Positions 41,084-48,544 of a stretch of 64,000 bases of DNA are shown here, piece by piece (position 1 is the stretch's first letter; the number at the start of each line of letters is the position of its first letter). The notes beneath the pieces were generated by a model. The model saw only the letters and a list, made by a program, of their open reading frames with translations, was not told the origin of the DNA and did not search any database. The stretch is taken from NCBI RefSeq assembly GCF_002208095.1, contig NZ_CP017990.1, positions 4,402,001 to 4,466,000 on the forward strand, given 5' to 3'. A program made the translations under genes and the position numbers. Source of the DNA: Enterobacter cloacae complex sp. ECNIH7 (GTDB lineage Bacteria > Pseudomonadota > Gammaproteobacteria > Enterobacterales > Enterobacteriaceae).

Positions 41084-42931
41084 ATGGAGCAAAACCCGCA
41101 GTCACAGCTGAAACTTCTTGTCCAACGTGGTAAGGAGCAAGGCTATCTGACCTATGCCGAGGTCAATGACCATCTGCCGGAAGATATTGTCGATTCAGAT
41201 CAAATCGAAGATATCATCCAAATGATCAATGACATGGGCATTCAGGTGATGGAAGAAGCACCGGATGCCGATGATCTGTTGCTGGCTGAAACCTCCAACA
41301 ACACTGACGAAGATGCGGAAGAAGCTGCTGCACAGGTACTGTCCAGCGTGGAATCTGAAATCGGGCGTACCACTGACCCGGTCCGCATGTACATGCGCGA
41401 AATGGGTACCGTTGAACTGTTGACCCGCGAAGGCGAAATTGACATCGCAAAACGCATCGAAGACGGGATCAACCAGGTTCAGTGCTCCGTTGCCGAGTAC
41501 CCGGAAGCGATCACCTATCTGCTGGAGCAGTACGATCGCGTTGAAGCGGAAGAAGCGCGCCTGTCTGATCTGATTACCGGTTTTGTCGACCCGAACGCTG
41601 AAGAAGATATGGCTCCTACCGCCACTCACGTCGGTTCTGAACTGTCTCAGGAAGAGATGGATGATGACGAAGACGAAGATGAGGAAGAGAGCGACGACGA
41701 CACCGCGGACGATGACAACAGCATCGACCCGGAGCTGGCGCGTGAGAAGTTTGCCGAGCTGCGTACCCAGTACGAAGTGACGCGCGACACCATCAAAGCG
41801 AAAGGCCGCAGCCATGCCGCCGCTCAGGAAGAGATCCTGAAACTGTCTGAGGTATTCAAACAGTTCCGCCTGGTGCCAAAACAGTTCGACTACCTGGTAA
41901 ACAGCATGCGCGTGATGATGGATCGCGTACGCACCCAGGAACGCATCATCATGAAGCTGTGCGTTGAGCAGTGCAAAATGCCGAAGAAGAACTTCATCAC
42001 CCTCTTCACCGGCAACGAAACCAGCGAAACCTGGTTCAACGCGGCTATCGCGATGAACAAGCCGTGGTCTGAAAAACTGCACGACGTGAAGGACGACGTA
42101 CATCGCGGCCTGCAGAAACTTCATCAGATTGAAGAAGAGACCGGCCTGACCATCGAGCAGGTTAAAGACATCAACCGTCGTATGTCCATCGGTGAAGCGA
42201 AAGCCCGCCGTGCGAAGAAAGAGATGGTTGAAGCGAACTTGCGTCTGGTTATCTCTATCGCCAAGAAATACACCAACCGTGGTCTGCAGTTCCTGGATCT
42301 GATTCAGGAAGGCAACATCGGTCTGATGAAAGCGGTAGATAAGTTTGAATACCGTCGTGGTTACAAGTTCTCCACCTACGCAACCTGGTGGATCCGTCAG
42401 GCTATCACCCGCTCTATCGCGGATCAGGCGCGCACCATCCGTATTCCGGTGCATATGATTGAGACCATCAACAAGCTCAACCGTATCTCCCGCCAGATGC
42501 TGCAGGAGATGGGCCGCGAGCCGACGCCGGAAGAGCTGGCCGAGCGCATGCTGATGCCAGAAGACAAGATCCGTAAAGTGCTGAAGATCGCCAAAGAGCC
42601 AATCTCCATGGAAACACCAATCGGTGATGATGAAGATTCGCATCTGGGTGATTTCATCGAGGATACCACCCTCGAGCTGCCGCTGGACTCTGCCACCACC
42701 GAGAGCCTGCGCGCTGCGACGCACGACGTTCTGGCCGGCCTGACCGCTCGTGAAGCGAAAGTCCTGCGTATGCGTTTCGGTATTGATATGAACACCGACC
42801 ACACGCTGGAAGAAGTGGGTAAACAGTTCGACGTTACCCGCGAACGTATCCGTCAGATCGAAGCGAAGGCGCTGCGCAAGCTGCGTCATCCAAGCCGCTC
42901 TGAAGTGCTGCGTAGCTTCCTGGACGATTAA
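41084..42931 (+). CDS. rpoD: RNA polymerase primary sigma factor (sigma 70)
   Basis: 615 residues (E. coli 613). Region 1.1 at the start ([20 protein letters not shown]), a non-conserved acidic stretch at ~190-220, region 2 ([20 protein letters not shown], then [13 protein letters not shown] for -10 recognition) and region 4 with [23 protein letters not shown] for -35. The 153-base gap after dnaG contains the mRNA processing region seen in E. coli. Confidence 0.98.
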   Translation: MEQNPQSQLKLLVQRGKEQGYLTYAEVNDHLPEDIVDSDQIEDIIQMINDMGIQVMEEAPDADDLLLAETSNNTDEDAEEAAAQVLSSVESEIGRTTDPVRMYMREMGTVELLTREGEIDIAKRIEDGINQVQCSVAEYPEAITYLLEQYDRVEAEEARLSDLITGFVDPNAEEDMAPTATHVGSELSQEEMDDDEDEDEEESDDDTADDDNSIDPELAREKFAELRTQYEVTRDTIKAKGRSHAAAQEEILKLSEVFKQFRLVPKQFDYLVNSMRVMMDRVRTQERIIMKLCVEQCKMPKKNFITLFTGNETSETWFNAAIAMNKPWSEKLHDVKDDVHRGLQKLHQIEEETGLTIEQVKDINRRMSIGEAKARRAKKEMVEANLRLVISIAKKYTNRGLQFLDLIQEGNIGLMKAVDKFEYRRGYKFSTYATWWIRQAITRSIADQARTIRIPVHMIETINKLNRISRQMLQEMGREPTPEELAERMLMPEDKIRKVLKIAKEPISMETPIGDDEDSHLGDFIEDTTLELPLDSATTESLRAATHDVLAGLTAREAKVLRMRFGIDMNTDHTLEEVGKQFDVTRERIRQIEAKALRKLRHPSRSEVLRSFLDD

Positions 42932-42947
42932 TCGGTCCTGACAGTGA

Positions 42948-42978
42948 AAAAGCTCCCAATCGGGAGCTTTGTTTTTGT
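42948..42978 (+). terminator. Terminator of the rpsU-dnaG-rpoD operon
   Basis: AAAAGCTCCC-AAT-CGGGAGCTTT followed by GTTTTTGTTT, 17 bases after the rpoD stop. Confidence 0.87.
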
Positions 42979-43009
42979 TTATACCCTCTCCCTATGGACT
43001 GTGGGCTCC

Positions 43010-43320
43010 CCAGTAATTTATAAGCAGAAGCAATAACCTTGTTTCAGAACGAGTGAAGACTTTCAGCGATGCTCTGGTCCGGCTGTAAATCGCTGAGGCG
43101 TTTCCTGCAGGCCGGGGCGAGGCGCATGGATGCGCCGAGAGGGCGGCTTTACAGGGACGTTACCTCCGCCCGTACCCGATAAGCCGGAAGGAATAAGCCG
43201 AGGGCACCGCGAAGCGGCGATTTACCGCCGGGAGCCCGGGTCGCCAGGGTGGTGGCGACTGAGCCACCCTGGCACGTTCACAGGTCATGTCGTGACAGAG
43301 TAGCAAGGAACATAAAGTGA
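43010..43320. other. Hairpin-rich noncoding element between rpoD and mug
   Basis: About 300 bases without a credible gene, GC-rich, with several perfect inverted repeats: CAGCGAT (43064-43070)/ATCGCTG (43089-43095); GGCGCAT/ATGCGCC (43121-43136); and GCCAGGGTGG (43243-43252)/CCACCCTGGC (43264-43273). A repeated GATAAGCCGGAAGGAATAAG motif lies between them. No ribosome site or conserved reading frame was seen. It could be a mobile intergenic repeat or a structured RNA; strand and function are unknown. Confidence 0.5.
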
Positions 43321-43346
43321 ACGGAATGACCACCACGGCCGTATAT

Positions 43347-43454
43347 TCCCCTCACCCTAACCCTCTCCCCGGAGGGGCGAGGGGACTGTTCCGTGCTGCC
43401 ATAACGTTGTAGGGATCCCTCAGTCATGTGGGGAGAGGATGAGGGCATCAGGCC
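43347..43454. repeat. Two CCCTCTCC-type repeat copies before mug
   Basis: A first copy at 43347-43384 (CCCCTCACCCTAACCCTCTC CCCGGAGGGG) and a second, partial, inverted copy at 43427-43454 (TGTGGGGAGAGGATGAGGGC ATCAGGCC). Confidence 0.7.
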
Positions 43455-43462
43455 GCAGAGGA

Positions 43463-43969
43463 TTAAAGCCCCCGCACCATCAGCGCCTCATCCAGCTCCC
43501 GATACGCCTCTACCAGCTTATCCAGCGTCGCCCTGTTGAGCCCGCTCGGATTTGGCAGCACCCAAACCTGCGTCACGCCAATCATGATGCTCTGCTTACC
43601 CCACTTAGCACCGCGCTGGCTAAACGCCTGCTCATAGGCCTGCTTGCCGAGGATCGCCAGCGCGGCCGGCTGATAATCCTCTATCTTCTTGATCAGCTCC
43701 CGTCCGCCGCTGCGCAGCTCATGCAGGTTGACCTCGCTCGCCTGTACCGTAGGCCGCTCGACTAGCATGGTTATGCCGCAGCGCGTGTCCAACAGATGCT
43801 GTTCCTCTTCGGGCTTGAGTAGCCTGTCGGTAAACCCGGCCTGGTAGATCACCTTCCAGAAGCGATTGCCCGGATGGGCAAAGTGAAAACCGGTGTGCGC
43901 CGAGGACTTACCCGGGTTGATTCCGCAGAACACCACCCGCAGGCCTGGGGCCAGAATATCGTTGATCAT
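43463..43969 (-). CDS. mug: G/U mismatch-specific DNA glycosylase
   Basis: 168 residues from ATG 43969, E. coli length. Uracil-DNA-glycosylase superfamily motifs: [18 protein letters not shown] (catalytic Asn near residue 16) and [12 protein letters not shown] (~residue 140). It removes uracil and ethenocytosine opposite guanine. Lies between rpoD and ileX as in E. coli. Confidence 0.95.
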   Translation of the reverse strand: MINDILAPGLRVVFCGINPGKSSAHTGFHFAHPGNRFWKVIYQAGFTDRLLKPEEEQHLLDTRCGITMLVERPTVQASEVNLHELRSGGRELIKKIEDYQPAALAILGKQAYEQAFSQRGAKWGKQSIMIGVTQVWVLPNPSGLNRATLDKLVEAYRELDEALMVRGL

Positions 43970-44094
43970 CTTTACTCCCGCTCGATACATCGTCAGGGAA
44001 GTATAAAGGATTGATTATGCATTGTTTATAAAAACAGCAGGCAGGTGTGAATGGCTGGATTGCTGCGGGGAGTTACTTTATAATTCACCGCCAC

Positions 44095-44170
44095 GGCCCC
44101 TTAGCTCAGTGGTTAGAGCAGGCGACTCATAATCGCTTGGTCGTTGGTTCAAACCCAACAGGGGCCACCA
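44095..44170 (+). tRNA. ileX: tRNA-Ile (anticodon CAU, read as k2C; ileX-type)
   Basis: 76 bases with encoded CCA. Acceptor GGCCCCT/AGGGGCC, D-arm AGCTCAGTGGTTAGAGC, anticodon loop ACTCATAAT with CAU, and T-arm GTTGGTTCAAACCCAAC. The sequence and its position after mug match E. coli ileX, whose C34 is lysidinylated to read AUA; automatic tools may label it Met. An accessory region starts immediately downstream, so its 3' end may be an integration site. Confidence 0.95.
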
Positions 44171-44179
44171 GATAAAACA

Positions 44180-44216
44180 AGGAGTTAGATGAGAAATCGT
44201 CTAACTCCTTTTTCTT
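44180..44216 (+). terminator. Terminator of the tRNA gene
   Basis: GGAGTTAGA (44181-44189) and TCTAACTCC (44200-44208) form a 9-bp stem followed by TTTTTCTTT. Confidence 0.87.
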
Positions 44217-44227
44217 TGGATGCAATT

Positions 44228-44251
44228 TGGGTCAGGTAATGGGTCAGGTAA
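44228..44251 (+). repeat. Two tandem 12-bp direct repeats at the island edge
   Basis: TGGGTCAGGTAA occurs twice with no spacer, 58 bases after the tRNA gene. Short direct repeats beside an island's tRNA border are often arm-type binding sites of tyrosine integrases; no integrase gene is visible here. The rest of 44171-44331 shows nothing else. Confidence 0.55.
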
Positions 44252-44331
44252 GGAATTGCTACCCTGCCCTCTTCATCTCGCTGCCAGCATCCCCGGATAG
44301 TGATGAAAGCCAGTAGCACTGCCTGTAATAT

Positions 44332-44673
44332 TCACCGTACCAAATTTTTACGGCTTTGCCGCAACAAGCCAGTTGCCTGCCGTGCTCGCAGAATGTCTAC
44401 AGCCCGGAGATAAGGGGATTGTTCCTGCCAGCTAAACCCCTTCCTGTCGATACGCACCAGTTCGTATTTTTCCACCAGAAAATTCACGGCATCAGCCAGC
44501 GAGATCCCGGCATCGATATGTTCCTGTATAACACGTTCCTTACTGAACGGTGTGTCGTTGAGGGTGAGACCATAGTGCTGTTCCAGCAGGCGTGTCAGTA
44601 ACATTTTCCAGATAGCCACGGGTGACAGGCAGGGCTTCACCACCCGCAGAGTTGTTGCAGGTAAAGTTTTCAT
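44332..44673 (-). CDS. cbtA: CbtA-family (YeeV/YkfI/YpjF) type IV toxin
   Basis: 113 residues from ATG 44673. Family core: [19 protein letters not shown], then [20 protein letters not shown] and [12 protein letters not shown]. In E. coli this toxin binds FtsZ and MreB and blocks their polymerisation, rounding the cell. Lies 20 bases after the antitoxin gene. The C-terminus is somewhat short but the conserved parts are complete, so it is probably functional. Confidence 0.9.
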   Translation of the reverse strand: MKTLPATTLRVVKPCLSPVAIWKMLLTRLLEQHYGLTLNDTPFSKERVIQEHIDAGISLADAVNFLVEKYELVRIDRKGFSWQEQSPYLRAVDILRARQATGLLRQSRKNLVR

Positions 44674-44693
44674 GTTTGCTCTCGTGAAGGTAA

Positions 44694-45011
44694 TTAACGC
44701 TGAGTGGGGTAAATGGCGATGTATACGTAGCCGCAACTGCCAAGGGTGTCGGCTTCACAGGTAAAACCGTTGTGGTACAGGGTGACGCAGTGGGCATGTT
44801 GGGGGCTGAGTTCACCGGTGGTCAGCATCGATTCCATCTGGCGGATAAAGTGCTGGAATGTGTCATCCAGCTTCAGGCATTCGACGTCACTGAACATACC
44901 GGTGATGCTGGCCCGGTCAGCCAGGTAGTGCAGTCGGTTGCCCTCCTGTACCAGACGGGCTCCCAGGCGCGGCGTGATATTCCGCTGCAGGCCCCAGATG
45001 ATGTGGGTCAT
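44694..45011 (-). CDS. cbeA: CbeA-family (YeeU/YafW/YfjZ) antitoxin
   Basis: 105 residues. Strong match to the family from [20 protein letters not shown] through [30 protein letters not shown] and [11 protein letters not shown]. Type IV antitoxin: it stabilises FtsZ/MreB filaments rather than binding the toxin. The N-terminus is about 18 residues shorter than E. coli YeeU. Upstream of cbtA in the yeeT-yeeU-yeeV order. Confidence 0.9.
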   Translation of the reverse strand: MTHIIWGLQRNITPRLGARLVQEGNRLHYLADRASITGMFSDVECLKLDDTFQHFIRQMESMLTTGELSPQHAHCVTLYHNGFTCEADTLGSCGYVYIAIYPTQR

Positions 45012-45030
45012 GGCGGCTCTCCTTTTATTG

Positions 45031-45252
45031 TCAGTTCAGGGTGATGCTCATCAGGCAGGTATAGGGCCCGTTACGGTCCTGGCGGCGTTCGGCGTATACC
45101 GCGAGGACTCCGGTGATATCCGGAACGTCCCTGCCGGTGTAATGACAGACGCTACCGTGCCACTGATATTTTCCACTGCAGTAGCGAAAGATTCGGGACT
45201 CAGGATGCTGGCGGTATATCGTCATTGCCCGGCGTTTACTGATAATTTTCAT
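45031..45252 (-). CDS. yeeT: DUF987 protein YeeT
   Basis: 73 residues from ATG 45252, E. coli YeeT length. MKIISKRRAMTIYRQHPESR at the start and ITGVLAVYAERRQDRNGPYT near the end match the family. Function unknown; always found in this island gene block between the RadC-like gene and cbeA. Confidence 0.88.
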   Translation of the reverse strand: MKIISKRRAMTIYRQHPESRIFRYCSGKYQWHGSVCHYTGRDVPDITGVLAVYAERRQDRNGPYTCLMSITLN

Positions 45253-45260
45253 GTCATACC

Positions 45261-45737
45261 TCACAGCAGACCGTGTTCTGCGAACGAATAGATTTGCCTG
45301 CCGCCGACAATCAGGTGGTCAGGAACGCGGATATCCACCAACTGAAGCACCTGCACCAGTCGCTGCGTGAGGGTTTTATCAGCCAGGCTGGGTGTCGTCT
45401 CGCCGGAAGGATGGTTATGCGCCAGTATTACTGCTGCGGCATTGAAGTGCAGAGCACGTTTGACCACTTCCCGGGGATGCACCTCAGTACGGTTAATCGT
45501 GCCGGTGAAGAGCGTTTCATGGGCAATCAACTGATTCTGGTTGTCCAGATACAACGCCCGGAACTCTTCCCGCTCAAGTGCGGCCATATGCAGTCTCAGC
45601 CATTCACGGACAGCGTGTGAGGAGGTGAAGGCCACCCCGGGTTCATGCAGGTGCCGGTCCAGCGCCCTGAGCGCCCGCTGAATGAGACGCCGGTCCTGTG
45701 GCGTCATCTCGCCGGGTAAAAAGGAAAGCTGTTTCAT
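45261..45737 (-). CDS. RadC-family JAB-domain protein (YeeS/YfjY)
   Basis: 158 residues. The JAB/MPN metalloprotease-like core is intact: HETLFTGTINRTEVHPREVV, then VILAHNHPSGETTPS (HxHPSG) and a distal Asp. YeeS-type proteins are shorter than chromosomal RadC and lack its N-terminal HhH domain. Named as DNA-repair proteins, but no repair activity is established. Third gene of the klcA-radC-yeeT-cbeA-cbtA run. Confidence 0.88.
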   Translation of the reverse strand: MKQLSFLPGEMTPQDRRLIQRALRALDRHLHEPGVAFTSSHAVREWLRLHMAALEREEFRALYLDNQNQLIAHETLFTGTINRTEVHPREVVKRALHFNAAAVILAHNHPSGETTPSLADKTLTQRLVQVLQLVDIRVPDHLIVGGRQIYSFAEHGLL

Positions 45738-45752
45738 TCGTTGCTCCTTCGG

Positions 45753-46211
45753 TCAGTCGATGATGCGCAGAATGGCGTGGGCTTCAGGATGCTGCAGGGC
45801 ATAGTCCCGCAGACGGTAATAGTGCTCCGTCATGGCATCGCATTCGGTACGGCAGGCGTGATGGCTATATTCAATCAGGCAGACAGCAATACCTGCGGCT
45901 TCCGCACTCATTTGTGCATCGTTACCGTTCATGCCGTTGAACAGATGCCACTTATCGTCACCTTCAGGCTCTGGGGCCATAAATGCGCCACCGTTACTCA
46001 GGGTGCAGAATGACCAGATACCGCCACTGTAGGTCGCACAGAAACGCTCCATCCAGGCAAAAATACGGGGCTCCAGGGTTATCCACTGTGGGATAGTGCC
46101 AAAATGCTGAGGCCAGAAATCGATGCGCTGTTCATCGGGAACTGGCGTGACGGTCAGTTCAAATTCGGGTTGGTTAGCGGGTGCGAGATCGTACTGCGTC
46201 TGTGTTGTCAT
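45753..46211 (-). CDS. klcA: ArdB/KlcA-type antirestriction protein (YfjX/YafX family)
   Basis: 152 residues. Family features: IDFWPQHFGTIPQWITLEPR, FCATYSGGIWSFCTLSNGGA and the C-terminal HHACRTECDAMTEHYYRLRD. KlcA/ArdB proteins inhibit type I restriction-modification without DNA mimicry. It opens the anti-defence/toxin-antitoxin operon and is preceded by a terminator hairpin that separates it from the upstream scar. Confidence 0.88.
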   Translation of the reverse strand: MTTQTQYDLAPANQPEFELTVTPVPDEQRIDFWPQHFGTIPQWITLEPRIFAWMERFCATYSGGIWSFCTLSNGGAFMAPEPEGDDKWHLFNGMNGNDAQMSAEAAGIAVCLIEYSHHACRTECDAMTEHYYRLRDYALQHPEAHAILRIID

Positions 46212-46225
46212 GGGTATGTCTCCGT

Positions 46226-46256
46226 CAATAAAAACGCCAGCGGCGATGGCTGGCGT
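46226..46256 (-). terminator. Terminator between the DUF905 remnant and klcA
   Basis: On the minus strand ACGCCAGC-CATCGCC-GCTGGCGT is followed by TTTTTATT. Confidence 0.75.
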
Positions 46257-46312
46257 ATGGGGATATAAAGTGTGTTCGGGGAGGTGAAATGTTGCGGGTA
46301 AATGCTTCGCGG

Positions 46313-46528
46313 TCAGCGGGTGGAGTTGCCTGTACGGATGCCAGAGGTGCGGATGTAGCGGTTAAGACCTTCACCAGCATCGGGTTCAAAGTTCCATGCC
46401 AGACAACTATCAGATCTTCGGTATCAGTATCTATCAGGCAGATGTGACCGCCTTGGTCGTCTTTAATGTTAAAGTCGGTGATACTGGCAGGAATCAGTAG
46501 CCATGCTGCGCAATTAGCTGATACCTAC
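46313..46528 (-). pseudogene. Frameshifted, 5'-truncated DUF905 (YkfF) gene
   Basis: On the minus strand one frame gives FNIKDDQGGHICLIDTDTED LIVVW, the middle of a DUF905 protein. The C-terminal part WNFEPDAGEGLNRYIRTSGI RTGNSTR then a stop is in another frame, so a small indel near 46399-46404 breaks the gene. Upstream of about 46528 the frame meets stops and the DNA changes to the leader of a YfjP-type GTPase gene, so the start is lost. Normally an intact DUF905 gene precedes klcA in CP4-type islands. Confidence 0.7.
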
Positions 46529-46680
46529 TGTGGTATATCAGCAAGCGATTAGGGAAACGGCTTCAAACTTTCAGCATTGTTCATTACTACTCCTCTGAAA
46601 AATAATAAAAAAGCGGCAGAATCGTGAGATTCTGCCGCTAATCGGGTCTATTCAGAGGAATGATATATACCTGAAAACTT
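46526..46680 (-). repeat. Left copy of a ~155-bp direct repeat (GTPase leader and start)
   Basis: Aligns with 53757-53910 in the same orientation, covering the GTPase start codon, its ribosome site (TCATTACTACTCCTCTGAAA on the plus strand is identical in both) and an upstream leader hairpin. Identity by eye is roughly 85%. This copy has the perfect hairpin GCGGCAGAATC/GATTCTGCCGC at 46613-46638 with a T-run on the minus strand. 46681-46885, before the nuclease gene, shows no further feature. Confidence 0.75.
46529..46584 (-). pseudogene. Remnant of the first codons of a YfjP-type GTPase gene
   Basis: From the ATG at 46584 the minus strand reads MNNAESLKPFP then a stop. It parallels the start MNNSEGLKPFQQSLAGLP of the intact GTPase at 53810. 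Similarity continues past the stop for about 30 bases and ends where DUF905 sequence begins. This is a deletion scar. Confidence 0.7.
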
Positions 46681-46885
46681 TTATAATGCTGATAGACCGT
46701 TCTATGCCAAATAGCAGACTTTAAGTTGTCCAAGAACAGCTCTCATATCTTGGCCTATTGATGTAGACCACCCCTTCAGTGCCTGCAGGATTTAAGGGGA
46801 CAACGAGCCTGCATGTGGACACAGGTATATCGGTGAGTTAATGTCTTTAAGGGGTATCATTTGACAGTATCTTGAGGGAATTAGA

Positions 46886-48544
46886 GTGCGGGTTAAATCG
46901 ATTAAGCTTACCAATTTCAAGAAATTCAAAGATGAACATTTTGAATTCAACGATGACGTAAATATCTTTGTAGGTGATAACAACGCCGGTAAAAGTACTA
47001 TTCTGGAAGCCCTGGAAATCGTACTGAATTACAGCTATCGGGGCCGCCCCTTCAACAGCGAGTTTACGCCAGACATTTTTAATAAGGATGCAGTGCAGCT
47101 TTTTTTGGCTTCTGATAAATCGGCCACGCACTTACCTGTCTTGGCAATAGAGGCATTCATTGAGGGGGTTCCTGAATACCGGGGTACAAATAATTTCCTT
47201 AAAGCCGATGCTCAAGGGATCACGGTGCTGGTGCGCTTTGATGACACACTCAAGGACGTTTACGCCGACCACTTACTGACAAACCCACACATTACGAGTA
47301 TCCCGATCGAATTCTACAAGCTGGAATGGCTGGATTTCGGATGGAATCCTGTTAAAGCCGTAGCGAAGAAATTCAGGGCGTTATACATCGACCCAACTCG
47401 TATCCACCCCACTCTGGGTAAGAATCAGTACATCTCTACCATACTTAATACCGCTTTAAAGAAAGAGGAACTGGTTAAGCTGACCCTCAATTATCGTGAG
47501 AATCAGCAGGTTTTTAACAACTCAGGTGAGGTCAGGACAGTCAACACCGGTCTGGATACGGACCACTTGATCACAGAAAAAAAGCTGTCCATTGCCGCAA
47601 GCACTTTACCAGCGGGATCTATTCAGACCAGCCTTCAACTTGAAGTAGATGATGTCCCTTTCCAGTTCATTGGCAAGGGTGAGCAGAGTAATGTGCAGAT
47701 CAAGCTCGCGATTCAGAACAAGTCGAAGGATATCGATTTGGTGATGATGGAGGAGCCCGAAAATCACCTTTCTCACACTAACCTCAATAAGCTGGTTCAC
47801 TACATTGAAAATCAGCGGGGAGACAAACAACTCTTCCTTACCACTCACAGCTCGTATGTGCTCAACAAGCTGAGCATTGATAAAATCTGCTTGGTTCAGT
47901 CGGGATACAAACGTCTGCATAAGCTTGCCCCTGCAGTGGTCAAAACCTTAAAGCGCTTACCGGGCTATGACACATTGCGCGTGGCACTGTCGCACAAAGT
48001 CATCCTTGTCGAGGGACCGTCAGACGAGTTAGTACTCAAGAAGATTTACCACCGCAAGCATAACCGCCTGCCCGAGCAGGATGGTATTGATATCATCGTC
48101 GTGCGCGGAGTCGGGTTTGATACGTTCATCTCCGTAGGTATGGAAATTGGTACTCGGATTAACGTCCTCAGAGATAACGATGGCGACTATGATGAAAACG
48201 TCGTGAAAGTGCGTGCCGATTATGCGGCCTATCCCAATATCAAACTTATCTCCTCTGCCAAAAATGAGGAGTTTTCGCTTGAACCCGCGATGATATATGC
48301 CAATGCAACCGACTTGGTTACGCTGGACGCTTTCGCCAAAGTGGTGTTATCGACACAGACGTTTAACCTCTACGATAAAGTAGTCGACTTAGATAAGCGA
48401 CGCGACTTTCTGATCGACTGGTTTCGAAGCGTCCAGGGAAACGGTAAGGGCGCTCGCAAGGTCGACTCAGCTATCAAGCTGTTCGATGGCACTCTGAATT
48501 TCAGGTATCCACCTTTCCTCGATGAGGTGTTCGACTTTGCCTAA
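46886..48544 (+). CDS. GajA-like OLD-family ATP-dependent endonuclease (Gabija-like)
   Basis: 552 residues from a GTG start with GAGGG about 7 bases upstream. The ABC/SMC-type ATPase is split by a dimerisation insert. Walker A is GDNNAGKSTILEALEIVL (~30-38) and the signature region KGEQSNVQIKLAI is at ~264. Walker B DLVMMEEPENHLSH is at ~284-297 and the H-loop LTTHSS at ~318. A C-terminal TOPRIM nuclease follows: VILVEGPSDELVLKK (Glu 376), LRDNDGD (~428-434) and FSLEP (~464). This is class 2 OLD architecture, as in GajA (578 residues in the Bacillus prototype). An overlapping UvrD-like helicase gene completes the pair. Lower GC than the core genome. Role in phage defence is inferred from family and context. 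Confidence 0.83.
   Translation: MRVKSIKLTNFKKFKDEHFEFNDDVNIFVGDNNAGKSTILEALEIVLNYSYRGRPFNSEFTPDIFNKDAVQLFLASDKSATHLPVLAIEAFIEGVPEYRGTNNFLKADAQGITVLVRFDDTLKDVYADHLLTNPHITSIPIEFYKLEWLDFGWNPVKAVAKKFRALYIDPTRIHPTLGKNQYISTILNTALKKEELVKLTLNYRENQQVFNNSGEVRTVNTGLDTDHLITEKKLSIAASTLPAGSIQTSLQLEVDDVPFQFIGKGEQSNVQIKLAIQNKSKDIDLVMMEEPENHLSHTNLNKLVHYIENQRGDKQLFLTTHSSYVLNKLSIDKICLVQSGYKRLHKLAPAVVKTLKRLPGYDTLRVALSHKVILVEGPSDELVLKKIYHRKHNRLPEQDGIDIIVVRGVGFDTFISVGMEIGTRINVLRDNDGDYDENVVKVRADYAAYPNIKLISSAKNEEFSLEPAMIYANATDLVTLDAFAKVVLSTQTFNLYDKVVDLDKRRDFLIDWFRSVQGNGKGARKVDSAIKLFDGTLNFRYPPFLDEVFDFA

Noticed and set aside
41195..42889. 564-codon open frame antisense to rpoD
   Set aside because: It mirrors the codon pattern of rpoD, has no family resemblance and no ribosome site. 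Several other long antisense frames (for example 1201-1905, 6337-7167, 33474-34577) are rejected for the same reason.
44095..44170. Reading the CAU tRNA as tRNA-Met
   Set aside because: Sequence and position match ileX (tRNA-Ile2 with lysidine); the D-arm and acceptor do not match elongator or initiator Met tRNAs.
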